DNA from: Alphaproteobacteria bacterium
Lineage (GTDB): Bacteria; Pseudomonadota; Alphaproteobacteria; Micavibrionales; Micavibrionaceae
Length of the DNA stretch: 64,000 nt
NCBI GenBank assembly: GCA_016699735.1
Contig: CP065008.1
Span: forward strand, 2,542,001 to 2,606,000
Reading direction: 5' to 3'
The notes beneath the pieces are model-generated. The model had not been told where the DNA came from, ran no database searches, and was given only the letters and a program-made list of their open reading frames with translations. The position numbers were made by a program, and so were the translations under genes. How positions within the stretch are numbered: the first letter of the stretch is position 1; each line of letters opens with the position of its first letter. Positions 45,441 through 57,220 of this stretch are shown in pieces.

Positions 45441-48381
45441 CTAAACACGCATAAGGCGCTCTTTAACCGCCTCGGGCTTATGGAGGACATCCCGGGCGGA
45501 AAATCTCAAAACCTTGAATCCCTGACCCAACACATAGGCGTCGCGTCGGCTATCGTGATCGACAGCGTCCGCTCCGAGATGAACATCTCCATCGACTTCA
45601 ACATCATAACGCTCCCCCGAAGACGCGTTGATCATGAAATCAAGACGGTATTGTCCGAGGGGATATTGGGAAACATAACTGAATCCCTGATCGTCAAGTA
45701 TAGCCGCCATAGCGTTTTCGGCCGCATTTAGAGGATCATGATACTTCTGACGCAACTGCTCGGCATAGTCGGCCAGCTTATACAGCGGCGTATCCTTTGG
45801 GACCGATTGGCACGCATGAAGATCGCCGACGATATAAAGTAAATTCCTTGCACGGGTGACTGTGACATTAATCAGATCGCTTTGCGACGCTGCAAAATTC
45901 ACAAGGTACGTCTCCATCCCGCCGCACACCACAGGAGAATAGATCAAGACGTCGCACTCGCTGCCCTGAAAGCTGTGCACAGTGCCGTTCGTGAACCGGC
46001 CTTCAACCGATGAAAACCAGTTAGCTTTTGAGAGCGCCTTACGCATCTCCAATGCCTGTCGGCTGAAAGGGGTCACGACACCGTAAGTCAGTCCCTCTTG
46101 AGAGAAAAGCCCCTGACGGGACCATAGTTCGAACATTGAAGCCGCCCTCTCGATTTCAGCGGGATTCCAGGCTCCCTTTTGTACCCGGATCGACCTCCCG
46201 GGCGTATTGTGCCAGATGAGGCCGCTTTCCTTGATAGGGAGTCGATTCTGAAACTGCATCGACCGCACTTGCGGAACCAATTTTCCCTGATAAAAATTGC
46301 GATTTGAAAATTCTATAATGTCTGGATGGCAGCGATAATGCTGTATAAGGAACGAAGTGGATGAAGCCGATGCAAAACCGCGGTCAAAAGCAGAGCGCCT
46401 TGTAAAAGACCAATCATCATAAATACTCCCGACCCCGGCTTTCTCGGCTATTTGATGCTCAAGATCGCTTCTCAAGGACGTGATATGTTTGAATTGATGG
46501 GGATCGCCGATGATGACGGCCTGTTTTGCCCGGTAAAGAAGTGGGAGAACGGAAGGGATATCGCACTGCCCCGCCTCATCGATGACCACCAGATCGAATA
46601 AGCCCGGCTGAAAAGGCAGGATTTTCCCCGCCGATTGGTTTGTTGTCATCCACACCGGAAAAAATCGCTTCAGCGCCGCAAACGATTTTTCGATCCGCTT
46701 GTGACGACCGGGATTATAATCGTCTATATCTTTGAAATAATTGTTAAACGCCGCCAGCGCCTCCTGAGTGGCGCTATGGATATTCCCAGCCAGCGCTTGT
46801 GAAACAGGGTCCGGGAAAGTTGTGATTTCTCCTGCTTGAGTTCACCCAACTCAGACACGGTCGGATAGTGCCTGATTTTCTCCTCCAGACGCCTGCGCTT
46901 TAAAACGCACATCGCCCAGCCCTGATAAATCTTGACGGACTCGACGGCCTCCCTGGCTCTATCTACAGCCTCATGCGGCAATTCATCGGTAAGCGCATAA
47001 GTGTCGTATTCTTTGGAAATTTTGTCGTTTCCGATAAGAGCCCTCAAAAGAACATTATGCCTGTCTTTAAATTTTCTGTACCCGAAAAGCCGCAGACGCA
47101 GCCATAATCCGAACCCTGGCGCACTATGATTTTCAAATGTTTTTATGCGACCTTGCTCAAAAGGCTTCGGATCCCCAATCATACCAGAAACTTGATCAAT
47201 GACGCCCTCAGGCAGGCGATTGATCATTCCCTCCTCCTCGAGGATAAGGCCTCCGATTTGATCCTGCAGCCGCTGCGCCTTTTTCAGATTGACCCGTATC
47301 TCGGAAATCCTGCGCTCTATATTAGCAAATGTCTTAATTTCCTGATCGATATCTGGCTGTAAAACGTCCGATTTCATCAAGCTTTCAATCAGAGTTGAAA
47401 TGGTCTTGCGGCACTGCTCTCTCTTTGTCTGGTTGCCTAAACGCATCATCCAGCTTCCCGAACGGCCCATACCCTGCCCCAGGCGCTCGTAAACGCCGTC
47501 TACGGGCATATTGTTATTGCTGGAAAAGAGAACGGTTTGATGACCAAAAGATGCGCTGGAAATAAGCGCTTGCACAACCTGGGTTTTTCCCGTTCCCGGC
47601 GGCCCGGTAACGACAAACAGGGGAGAAACGAGGCCTTGTTTGACGGCTTCTTCCTGCTGATCGTTCAGCACACCTGTTTCCAGCACAAATGGGGCGGCAG
47701 CGCCCCCTTTTCCTTCGCCCCTTCTTTCATCCCCTGGACAAAAAACCTCAGGGCCGTGTCATGGCTCAGAACCCCCTTATCCTTAAGAAGGTTGACCAAA
47801 TCGTAACGAAGCTCGGACTTGGATCCCTTAAGATTTGTGCGGAACAGAACCGGACGATTGATCCATCGTTCGGAACCGTCCTTCAGCGAGGGGATATATT
47901 GCTTTGCGGCCTCCAACCGCGCTTCAAAACTTCCGAATTCTCCCTCCAGTTCCTCGCAAACACTCTGTATTTCTTCCGCACCATGATCCTTTACGAAATG
48001 CATTCGATTGATGCAAAGACGGCCCGTTTTAGGAATAAGCACAACCGTGTCGGGTTGCGTAAACTTTGCCTGCACCTCAACATAAAAAAGCGGGAAAAGC
48101 ATATCTTTCTCATCAAGATAAACTGGAAATCCGTAGTAAAGATCAATCAGGGTCTCTGTGCCTAAAGCTTTGCGCTCAATAAACTCTTTCTGCCTGCTCT
48201 CGGAGATAAAAAGCTCTAGCTGAGGTAAATTTCTTGAGAACAGCTGCTCAGAACGACTTGCCTCAAAGAAAATATGTGTTTTGTATTCCTGATTTTTTCT
48301 GAGTTTAAGCTGAACGGCCTCTTCTGCATCCAAGCAGGACAGATAGTACCTCAACAAAGCCTCAAACTGCCCTTGGTCCAT
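45441..48381 (-). pseudogene. UPF1/DNA2-like SF1 helicase with C-terminal nuclease-like domain (two frameshifts)
   Basis: Three consecutive frames make one protein of about 975 residues. The N-terminal 230 residues are unassigned. Walker A GPPGTGKTQ lies near 47600; a long helical insertion follows; Walker B VVIDEAGQ, the GDPHQF motif, QHYRCHPDI, GTVHSFQGSE and VTRARNLLYIVGD give helicase motifs II-VI. The last 90 residues (YRLDFMI... YDVEVDGDVHL... KVLRFSARDVL) resemble a Vsr/DUF559-type restriction endonuclease fold. Breaks lie near 47700 (a C5T4 run on the plus strand) and near 46800. Helicase-nuclease fusions of this kind often act in DNA repair or antiphage defence; which applies is unknown. 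Confidence 0.75.
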
Positions 48382-48746
48382 GCCAACTAACTCACGACAA
48401 GCGGCATTCTCACACGTTTTTTAGTCAAAAACCAATGGGTTTTTGTGAAAGACAGCAACTCAAAACTGACGCTTTACAGACCTCTCCAAGCAAAACCTAA
48501 TAAAAAGCCGCCAAGGGGAGGCAGCCTGATATCTGGAAAACTGGTTGCGGGGCAGCAAACGCGAGGTCTCTCTAAGCATTGAAAACAAAGAGTTATTTAT
48601 ACACTTCTGTCTTAACCATACCATACCCTACCCCGCACCCCGAAAACCATGCACAGGAAATTGGAAATTGAAGGGACATCCTTGGAGAATAATTTAGACA
48701 TGATCAAACGACCCGGCCCGGACATTTTGCCCGGACAGGGTTTAGA
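48382..48746. other. Intergenic region without recognisable gene
   Basis: It lies upstream of the helicase gene and downstream of the membrane-protein gene, both on the minus strand. It is AT-rich and contains a nine-base direct repeat (GCCCGGACA twice, four bases apart, near 48715-48740) but no convincing terminator or RNA gene. A plus-strand frame through it is antisense and not credible. Confidence 0.4.
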
Positions 48747-50105
48747 TCATTCGTGCTCATTTGTTGCGGGTTGGACTAAGCGATCCCATTTCATTTTAAT
48801 GAAGGCACCGTGGCGCTCAAACAATGAGGCTATAATTATAATAGCGCCACCTAATACCGACAATGTAACCCAATTTGACAAATCAATCAGTTGTACCAAT
48901 TCCAGGATTTGCCGCCCGACGCCGACCAGTACAGTCACCCCGCCCATCACCATCAGGTCACGAAAACCATGCCGACGACTCACGGCGATGATCGTCAATC
49001 CGCTAACAATACACAAAACAGCGTTAGACATATCCTCAGTGGACAAAACTGGACGGATATGGCAGACGGCAAGGACAATGAGTGCAAGACGGATAAGACG
49101 AGTCGGGTTTTGGCAGCGTGCAGATATATGCAGCATGAACCCCGCAAAGATGATGCCGAAGACATTAATAGCTAATGCCCCTGAAAGATAGCGATCAGCC
49201 AACATAGCCGCAGGTAAAGCCACCCCTAAAACCGCACCAAAAGATAGCAGGTTTATCACTCTCCGTGCAAAAGACGCTTCTTCTGTCTGCTGCGCGCAGA
49301 AGTACAAAGCAATATATGCCGTGCCAGCCAGTGTGATTTGCTGGATTTCGTCCACCGGATAAAGCCAAAGACTGCGGCAGAGGAGAATTCCCGCTGGCAC
49401 AAATACAGTGGCCATCGCAAACAACCCCTCGGGCGTCCGCAAGGTGCTATCCTGTGACATACGCTTGAATAACAAAGTCAGAGGAAGAGTGACGGCAATC
49501 ATTGTGGTTACCCCCACGTAGACAGATTCGCGAACGGGCAGAAGCAGAAGCAGGTTTGTGAACAAGAAGAGTCCACATAGTGTCTGCACGGAGCGGCGTG
49601 CGAGCACTTTATGACTGACCCATGCAACCGGAACACTGATTGCTAGAGTAGCCAGCAAAGTCACCATGAGAGCATCGAATTCCGGTGCAACCCATTTGGC
49701 AAAACTGGGATATTGGCCCAAACCGCCCCCCCACTGCGTGGTCGAGAAGATGAGTGCGCCCAATGTTGTCATATTAACCGAAATAGAAATCAGGCCCAGC
49801 CCAAAAAAGACCCGAGCGCCCTTATTTTCCTTTAAAAGAAAGCTCAGTCCAAGCCCTCCGACGGCCAGCAGGAAGGTTTGTGAAAGCAGCATGTAATAAC
49901 GGCTGATATCGTTGCCATGAGACCATCCTTGCATCAGATAAGTGGACATGGCTATAAGCATGATTAAAGCTCCGCAAACCCGCAGCAACGATGCAAAATT
50001 GGCAAAATTTCGGATAAGATCAAGGATGTTTGATTGGACCGACTCCGGGTTGGAAAAATTTTTTTTCAAACTAGAGGTCTTACTGATTTCCGTGTGAATA
50101 AACAT
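48747..50105 (-). CDS. Polytopic membrane protein of unknown function
   Basis: A 452-residue protein with a soluble N-terminus of about 40 residues and roughly 13-14 hydrophobic segments (first LLRVCGALIMLIAMSTYLM, last WVTLSVLGGAIIIIASLF). No family signature that I recognise. GGGAGAA ribosome-binding site. It starts two bases after the PspA-like gene, so the two form an operon; a role in membrane stress or envelope maintenance would fit but is inference. The frame is intact, unlike its neighbours. Confidence 0.7.
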   Translation of the reverse strand: MFIHTEISKTSSLKKNFSNPESVQSNILDLIRNFANFASLLRVCGALIMLIAMSTYLMQGWSHGNDISRYYMLLSQTFLLAVGGLGLSFLLKENKGARVFFGLGLISISVNMTTLGALIFSTTQWGGGLGQYPSFAKWVAPEFDALMVTLLATLAISVPVAWVSHKVLARRSVQTLCGLFLFTNLLLLLPVRESVYVGVTTMIAVTLPLTLLFKRMSQDSTLRTPEGLFAMATVFVPAGILLCRSLWLYPVDEIQQITLAGTAYIALYFCAQQTEEASFARRVINLLSFGAVLGVALPAAMLADRYLSGALAINVFGIIFAGFMLHISARCQNPTRLIRLALIVLAVCHIRPVLSTEDMSNAVLCIVSGLTIIAVSRRHGFRDLMVMGGVTVLVGVGRQILELVQLIDLSNWVTLSVLGGAIIIIASLFERHGAFIKMKWDRLVQPATNEHE

Positions 50106-50107
50106 TT

Positions 50108-50757
50108 CTATTCTCCCTTTTTAACATCCAGCAACGCGGCAAGCTCTGCCTGTAAATGCGCGGTGTTTTCGTCTTTTACAAAGGACATATCGAGAGCGTC
50201 CGTATCCGGCATCTGGCCAACGGAATACTCCGTCTCGGTAATCAGCATTTCCCAACGGTCAAAGGTATCTTCGATTCCATAGTCGGTAGCTCCTTCAATC
50301 TTGCTGATAATCCGCAGGGCGTCTGCAGTAGACTGCCGAGAACGCATCAGGTTCTGTTGCTGAGTGATATCACGCAGACGCTGCTCCATACGCTGCACAT
50401 TTTCTCTGATCTTGATTTCCAGTTCTTCGTGGCGTGCGAGAGCGGTCTGGATTTGTGCGGCCTGTTCGCGGCATTGGTTGCGTCTGGCGATACAAGCAAG
50501 GGCTTTTGCTCGTCCTTTGCTGCAGTTTCTTTAGCGCGATTTTCCCAAAGCCTCTCCATCCGCATCGCTTCCTGTAAGCGTTTATGCATGGCTTCACCAT
50601 CCCTGTGCACGCGCTCTAGCCGCACTTTGGCTTTTGCGGCAGCCGCGCACGTATCCTTAAGGGCCACCGCCACAACGGCATCATGGTTTTCAACATGGGA
50701 CACCATCTCATCCAGTTTGCCGGTGAGCGTGGCCGTAATACGAGCAAATATGTTCAT
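50108..50757 (-). pseudogene. PspA/IM30-like coiled-coil protein (one frameshift)
   Basis: Two overlapping frames give one protein of about 217 residues: MNIFARITATLTGKLDEMV..., a long coiled coil (KAKVRLERVHRDGEAMHKRL; after the break RRNQCREQAAQIQTALARHE) and a C-terminal MARFE-like region (TFDRWEMLITETEY). This layout matches PspA/IM30 membrane-binding proteins, which assemble on stressed inner membranes. The break near 50505 is repaired by one extra G. Good ribosome-binding site (GGAGAA). It is the first gene of an operon with the membrane protein and is divergent from an XRE-type regulator. Confidence 0.7.
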
Positions 50758-50889
50758 ATTTTTCTCCTTAAAAATGTTTGAACATCCTTATCTTACATAC
50801 AGGAAGCAATATAAAATACCAATTTGACATAAGTTGCAGAATATTATTAGAATAGTATCGTATTTTAATACCATTTCAGGTGAGGTGTG

Positions 50890-51638
50890 ATGCAGACCGC
50901 TTTATTGCTTCAAACGTTAAAGCAGAGTCTTAAGGCCCAGGGAAAGACCTATGCGGATGTAGCGCAAACGCTTGACTTATCTGAAGCCAGTGTAAAGCGC
51001 ATGTTTTCGGAGCAGCATTTTTCTTTGGAGCGGCTAGATAGAGTGTGTCACATGCTAGGCATGGAAATCAGTGATCTGGTCAAGAAAATGGACGCTTCTC
51101 AGGAGAGAATCGAACAGCTATCGCACAGGCAGGAATCAGAAATCGTCCAAGATGTCTCGTTAATACTGGTCACCGTTTGTGTCTTTAATCACTGGACAAT
51201 GGAGAATATCACGCAATATTTCATGTTAAACGAAAACGAATGTTTATTAAAGTTACTTAAGCTCGATAAAATCGGTATTATCCAACTCCTCCCACAAAAT
51301 AGAATTAAGTTGCTAATTAGCCCTAATTTTCCTGGATTGAGAATGGCCCGTTTGAGCGGTTCTTTCGTGAACATGTCGGGCAGGAATACTTTAATAGCAG
51401 TTTTCGCGGTGAGCATAGGTTTTTGCGTGTTTTAAATGGTTCACTTTCAAAGGCCAGTGCTGCGGAATTTCAGCACAAATTGTTGCGACTGGCCCGCGAA
51501 TTCAGCGAGATATCTCACGAGGAATCGAACTGGCCCATAGACAATCGTGATGGGGTGACTTTGGTTATGGCTATGCGGAACTGGGATTATGGATTCTTCG
51601 ACCATCTGGTTCGTCCTGAATATAAGCAGAAATCATAA
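50890..51638 (+). pseudogene. XRE-family transcriptional regulator (one frameshift)
   Basis: The N-terminal helix-turn-helix (residues 8-62, QGKTYADVAQTLDLSEASVK with RMFSEQHFSLERLDRVCHML) is clear, followed by a helical region and a C-terminal domain. The frame breaks near 51325 at a T4 run; adding one T joins LLISPNF to SWIENGPFERFFREHVG and then LNGSLSKASAAEFQHKLLRL up to 51638. Repaired length is about 250 residues. It faces away from the PspA-like/membrane-protein operon across a 130-base gap, so it may regulate it (inference). Confidence 0.7.
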
Positions 51639-51658
51639 TTCTTTCAGCTTTAGTCCAG

Positions 51659-53107
51659 TCAGCCAGCAACAACCCACGGCGCAATTTTCAATCGCGCAGT
51701 GTCCGCCCACTTTCGCACGGCTTTCATCTCCTCTATCGAAGGATCGCGGTTGTTATGCCCGGCGCACTGCACGATCTCACGCTCGTCATCAACCTCCAGA
51801 GTCTGGCATTTTTCAACCTTTCCGCCTTGATGGCGCTCCAGCGACCATAAGGAGCACCACCCGGAGGTGCAATATCTCGCGTACGTCGCCACACAATGAT
51901 TTAGCGTCCGCCCCTCACGGATCAGGTCTGCGCCGGAAAGCAATTCGCGGATCGTCCAGTATTCATCCGGGCTTTTGGTCGGAGACCACAAAAATTCCTT
52001 AATGCCTGATTTTTGAAATAAAGGTTTTGAACGCCAGCGAGCTTTTTTTCCTCCTTCTGCCAGCGCTCGACCTGCCGCAAAAGCGCAGCAAGAGAACGCC
52101 CGTGCATCCGCAATTTAGGCTGCGGGGGCTGAATTGTTTCAACAGTCCCCGGCCCAGTGACGCACTCGCGGACCTTGTATTTCTGTGACTGAAGATAATC
52201 GACAACAACGGGAATCTGTGTATGAGGCAGTTCACGCTGCTCGATAAAATAACGGACAACGGAATCCCAGAATGCAGCGTGTTCATAGGTTTGCCCAAGC
52301 CATGTTCTGGCAACAGCCAGAGCCAATCTTTCATCGCCACCAAAAGCGCACACCTGTGCCCACCGGAATGCCTCCAGAATGCCACAGCAATTTGGCGCCA
52401 AGATAAAATGATGAGCAACCATTTTGGTCAAAGGCACAGGCAACTCAGGAGCCGTTCGCATATTACGCCCCGCGCCTAGATGGATATACCATCGGCGCTT
52501 TAAAGCCCCGTCCTTGCGTGTATCAAACCATGCGGATTCCATAAAGGACGGCACCGGATAGCGCGCAAAGAGATGCTGCGCCAGCGAAGCAAACTGCTTT
52601 CGTGCATTATAAGATCGTGGCTTCCACGTCTTCGGCTCCCGGATCCAATTCTGGCGGTAAAGATAAAGCCGCGTCGCCGCACGGAGATAGGGCGTCCACC
52701 CCTTTCCTGCTCCAGCAAAAGTCTGATTTTTTATGAAGCCAAATCAGGAACTCCGCCAAACCGCTCTGGAATTCGGGCTTTTCATCTTCGAATTGAAGAG
52801 TTTCAGCAATAGCCCCCCAGAACCGGCGGCTCACTTGCTCCGGCTGGATACGTTTGTGGCAAGCCTCGCGGATAAAAACCACTGGATTATGGTGCACGCG
52901 AGCCTCCTCCTGGCGGTTCCGCAGTTCCCGCTCCCGAACCTCGATCTCGGCCTCACGCTGCTGCAGGCTCTTTTTAAGAACCTCCTGATACGCATTCTGG
53001 CGGCACCAACGGAAATAAGCCCTGCAGTCAGCAAAACCCAGCCGCAGGATATGTGCTTTGATGGCCGGACTTAAGCCCTCCAGCCTGCTTTTTGTTCGTC
53101 GAATCAT
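51659..53107 (-). pseudogene. PcfJ-like protein (two frameshifts)
   Basis: Three frames join into a protein of about 483 residues. The N-terminal part is helical with a charged coiled coil (KKSLQQREAEIEVRERELRN). The C-terminal part carries the PcfJ-like core EGRTLNHCVATYARYCTSGW and CSLWSLER, with a conserved His-Cys. Breaks lie near 52705 (CCCC run) and 52012 (A5 run on the minus strand), both repaired by one base. PcfJ-like proteins were named from a conjugative plasmid and their function is unknown. It is convergent with the XRE gene. Confidence 0.7.
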
Positions 53108-53492
53108 ATTAAAATCAGTCCTCTCGGACGTGTGTGCGTTAAAGTCAAAGCTGCGCGCAAGGCACAGCCCCTGTGTGCTTTGTTAAAAATCTTCATGTTT
53201 TCTCTGTATGAAACGCGTTGGCGGAATCCCTGCGCAAGGCGCAGGAATTGCGTAAAGACTCCGGCGCAGCATCACGCGTGCACAAAAGCCCTTAAAGCGC
53301 TCCGTCCATCGGATAATGTGAGATTAAAGAGAGTTCAGGGTACGGGCTGATGTAAAGATAAAAAAGCCCTGCCCGTCCGCATTGTCCGCAGGATCGGCTA
53401 GCTGAAGTGTATGACAATATCTCTCATCGGCTTCTCCCTTTTTGAGAGGAGCATTCTGCTATCATGAATGAAATAATAAAATCAAGTTTTAT
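53108..53492. other. Intergenic region between the PcfJ-like and histidine kinase genes
   Basis: No gene recognised. A small hairpin (CCTGCGC/GCGCAGG, three-base loop, near 53239-53255) is present but lacks a T tract. The region upstream of the PcfJ-like gene must hold its promoter. Confidence 0.35.
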
Positions 53493-55079
53493 TTACTTCG
53501 TTCTCTGAAGGATAATTTCGAAGCAAGCGCCTCCTGAACCACTGCTACCTTCGACAAGCCGAACTGCGCCGCCATAAGCATGGATAATGGAGGTCACAAT
53601 GCCGAGGCCAATCCCCGTTCCGCCTTCCTGCCTCCGCGTCGTGAAAAACGGTGTGAAGATTTTGGCGGCATTGGCGGTGGAGACCCCACTGCCGTTATCC
53701 TGCAATCGGATTACGGCTAAATCCTGCTGCTCTCTTACACTAATCTGCAATTCATCCGCCCCGTTCTGCAGCGCATTATCGCAAAGGTTGATCAGGACAG
53801 TCTCAAGGTTCTCGGCCGATATTCTAACATTTGATCGGGCCTTGTTATCGAGGGACATTTAAGCGTCTCGTTATACCTCTCACGGATTTTTTGCAGAACC
53901 CCCGCCGGATCGCAGTCATCATCCGAGATGATCGTATTATCCGCCCGCGCCAGTTCCAGCAAGCGGCTGACCAGCCTTTTGAGGCGGTCGCTGTCGGAAA
54001 TGATATTCTCTAAAAACTGGCGCTTTTTTGCCTCGTCCATGTCATCGAGATGATCTAGCAGAAGTTCCGCCGACCCCTGAATGGCCGTAATCGGCGTCTT
54101 AAATTCATGCGAGACGTGCATGGCAAAAGTGCGGATATATTCCGAACGTTCGGTGAGGGAGTGCGCCATGCGCGTGAAACTTTCCTCTAGAAGCTCAATC
54201 TCCTGAACCCCCCCACCCTCCTTCATGTGAAGCGCTTTGGAATCCCCAGCGGCAAAACGCTCGGTCCTGTCGATCAGCCGATTGATGGGGCGGGATATCA
54301 TGGAGGATGTCAGCAGCGCGATCAACAGCGTGGCCCCCGCAAGGATCAGGCCGACAATGATCACCTTACCTTTCTCGGCGTACATATGCTTAAGAATATT
54401 CTGCGGCGTGCGCGAGAGGTAGACAACCCCCAGCACCCGGTCCTCATCTAAAATAGGCAACGCCACGAAGACGCGAATGCCCGTACCGCGGCTGATCGAC
54501 GCCAGCGCTTACGGCGGCTCGTCGGAAATACGTTCACGGATCACACTGGTATAATTGCCAGTCAACGCTCTCTTTACTTCGGGCACATCCGATAAATCCA
54601 GCCCGACCTCCTGCCGCCCCGCCACCACGACGCCGTTGAAATCGAGGATCTTGATGCCGGATAAATTCGTCTTTTGCGCCTCCGTAATAACCGGGGTCAG
54701 CGCCTGCCCAACCTCCTGCGCGAACGGAGCCGTGATCTGCCCCGGCTTTCCGTCCCTCTGGGCGGCAGCACCTGCGTTTTTGAAAGATCAAGCGCGGGCG
54801 CGACAGGCGTATAGTAATCGTCAACCTTCGTAATGCTACCCTGCTCGGCAGGAACCCCGTAACTGTCCCTTTCAGTCAGGCGTTTGAGAATTTCGTTTTT
54901 ATAGACAGCGGCAAGAACCGCCGCCTGCGTGATCAGTTCGTTTTCCGTCTGCTGCACCAGTGCGTTTTCGTATAGCCTGAAGAACATTACGCCGCCAAGC
55001 GGCAGCAAAACACACCATGATATTGACGATCAGAAGGATCGTTCGTAGGCGGATGCGGGCCTTGAGAGGCTTTTTTCAT
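53493..55079 (-). pseudogene. Sensor histidine kinase (several frameshifts and an in-frame stop)
   Basis: Start at 55079 overlaps the response-regulator stop (ATGA). Recoverable order: a membrane segment (LRTILLIVNIM), a periplasmic sensor (ALVQQTENELITQAAVLAAVY; GIKILDFNGVVVAGRQEVGL), a second membrane segment (VIIVGLILAGATLLIALLTS), HAMP, the H-box HVSHEFKTPITAIQGSAELL, N-box NLCDNALQNG and G-boxes DNGSGVS and GGTGIGLGIV. Breaks occur near 55070 (A run), 55010, 54755 and 53858, and a TAA at 54509-54511 interrupts the reading frame. Most breaks are repairable by one base, the stop by one substitution. It pairs with the adjacent OmpR-type regulator. Confidence 0.75.
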
Positions 55080-55758
55080 GGCGTCAGCTTATACCCCACA
55101 CCGCGCAGCGTTGTAATCAGACCTTCACAGCCTTTTTCCGCAAATTTCCTACGGATATTGCGGATATGACTGTCGATCGTCCGGTCGCTGACGAACGTAT
55201 TCGCGCCATGTGCCATGGTCATGATCTGATCGCGGGTGAACAGCCGATCCGGGTATTGCGCCATGCCATGCACGATTGAAAATTCCGTAGCCGTCAGATC
55301 AACCCCCTGCCCGCTCCAGAAAGCCTGATGCCGCACAGTGTCAATTTTCAGCGCACCGCACATGACAGTCTGATCAAGAGTCTTGGGTGGGGGGACTGTG
55401 CACGCTTGAGGATCGCCTTGACCCGCGCCACCAGCTCCCGCGGACTGAAGGGCTTGGTCAAATAATCATCGGCCCCCAGCTCCAGCCCCAGAATTCTGTC
55501 GATCTCCTCATCACGCGAAGAGAGAAAAAGAACCGGGACATTGGACGTTTTTCTTATCTCCTTACAAACCTCCAACCCGTCCATCTCGGGCATATTGATA
55601 TCAAGAACGATGAGGTCGTATTCAGCGCCTTTGGCCTTTTCAAGCGCCTGCCGCCCGTCGCTGACTTCGCTGGCCGCCATCCCTGCCTTCTCGACGGCAA
55701 AGACCACGACATCGCGGATATGCGGATCATCATCGACGACTAGAATTGTTTTGGCCAT
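55076..55758 (-). pseudogene. OmpR-family response regulator (one frameshift)
   Basis: The receiver domain (ILVVDDDPHIRD, phosphoacceptor Asp in VLDINMPEMDG, Lys in YLTKPFSPREL) joins, after a break at a run of six C (minus strand, 55389-55394), to a winged-helix DNA-binding domain (TATEFSIVHGMAQYPDRLF, HIRNIRRKF, LRGVGYKL). One extra C restores a normal protein of about 228 residues (AQSPPPKTLDQT at the join). It starts on the stop codon of the DUF4173 gene. Confidence 0.8.
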
Positions 55759-57220
55759 TATTCCTGACTTTCCAAGGATTTGAGCAGGCGGTACTCACTA
55801 TAAGTCCACCGCCGCCAGTCGTCCATATCCCTTCGCAGGGACTGGATCATTCTAAAGACGGCAGCACTAGAAAATGAGCCACCTATTGTTCGAGAATACC
55901 TTTTAAGAGCCGGAATAGCAGGACTTCCGATTTCTTTTAAATATACCACGTCAAGAGAGACGCCCTTACCGGAGATTTCGCGTGAATGCGTGACATTATA
56001 TTCCGCGATAATACCGCCGATATTCAAGAAACTGGTTATATACAGCACACCCAGCAGCGTCAGGACGTTCGCGTTAATCAGCCAGGTATTCGATTTATTC
56101 AAGAGGCTCCGAACAATAATCCAGCAAAGGCCCATCGCCACCAGCCCCATCCATATAAAGGCCGCCACGCGCCAGTAGGTAAGGGCGTACACCTCTACAT
56201 ACATATTCGTGCGGTAAATGGACGAAACAACCAGAAGCACGTTTTGCATGACCCAGAGATAAATCAAACCCCGAACAGTCCTCGATCCAGAAATCTCTGG
56301 GTCGGCGTTCTGTGTGATCAAAACAAAACCGCCGCAAGAAGAGCGGTCACGATCAGCGGATAGGCGCCCTGCTGGGCATACCGGGCGTAGGTTATACCCT
56401 TTGGCAAGTCCATTCCGGCCCAAAGGTAATTCATATCCAGCACCGTCTGGCAGGCAAACATCAGATTGAATATAACCAAAGACCTTAAAACCGCCTCTTT
56501 GGTAAAAGCCCACTCGGTAAGGCGCATAGGCCTGAGTTCATCGTCCTCCCTCAGCGCCTCAAGCCTTCTGGCTTTTGGACGATCAATCTCGACCGGAGAA
56601 CGGAAAAAATCATGGCCCCGGTAATAAGCCAGAAAAACACCCGCCCCAAAGAAAAGTGTTTGACAAAAAACTCGGGATTCACAACCGAAACCCATCGAGT
56701 GATGATCGGGTTTGCGCTGGAGAAAAGCATGATAAACACAAAAGACAGAACAACTGGCAAGAACCAGCCGCGCATAAATCCCGACACAGTGCCCTGCGGC
56801 ATGTATCTGCGTTGATACTTTCTGTAAGCGATCGCTGCCTTGCTCAAGGGATGGAGGAGAAACAGGAAAAAACTGGCTAGTTTGCCAATCCAAGCCATCG
56901 CATCTTTTTGCAAGCCACCCTGGGAAATAATCGCAAGGCTCACCGTTCCAATAACAATCAGAAAAATGCTTAGTAGGCTGGTTTTCTCAACCAGAAGGCC
57001 GCACTGGACTATCATCAGAAGTGAAATAATCCGGCCCGCTCGGGTTTCCAGAGTTCCCGGATTGTGAATGGTAAAGCCTATAAGCAAAAAACCGAAAAAA
57101 ACCGGAGATCCAGCCTGCCTGATGTCCGTAAAATAAAAAGTCTGCCAAAAGGGTTAAACTCAAAGAAGAAACAATTTTAAGCCGGAATGAGCCCCTAAAG
57201 GGCGATAGAACATGTGTCAT
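55758..57220 (-). pseudogene. DUF4173/DUF4153-family membrane protein (multiple frameshifts)
   Basis: Four overlapping frames form one polytopic protein of about 488 residues. The C-terminal half is diagnostic: YLWVMQNVLLVVSSIYRTNM, VEVYALTYWRVAAFIWMGLV and INANVLTLLGVLYITSFLNI, then an HSRE segment. Breaks lie near 57100, 56560 and 56330. Function unknown. It is translationally linked to the response regulator (stop and start share a base) and to the upstream small ORF (ATGA), so DUF4173, regulator and kinase form one operon; I recall this grouping from other alphaproteobacteria. Confidence 0.7.

Noticed and set aside
48649..49191. Plus-strand frame of 180 codons opposite the polytopic membrane protein
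   Set aside because: It overlaps the intact, clearly hydrophobic minus-strand gene, and its translation has no recognisable features.
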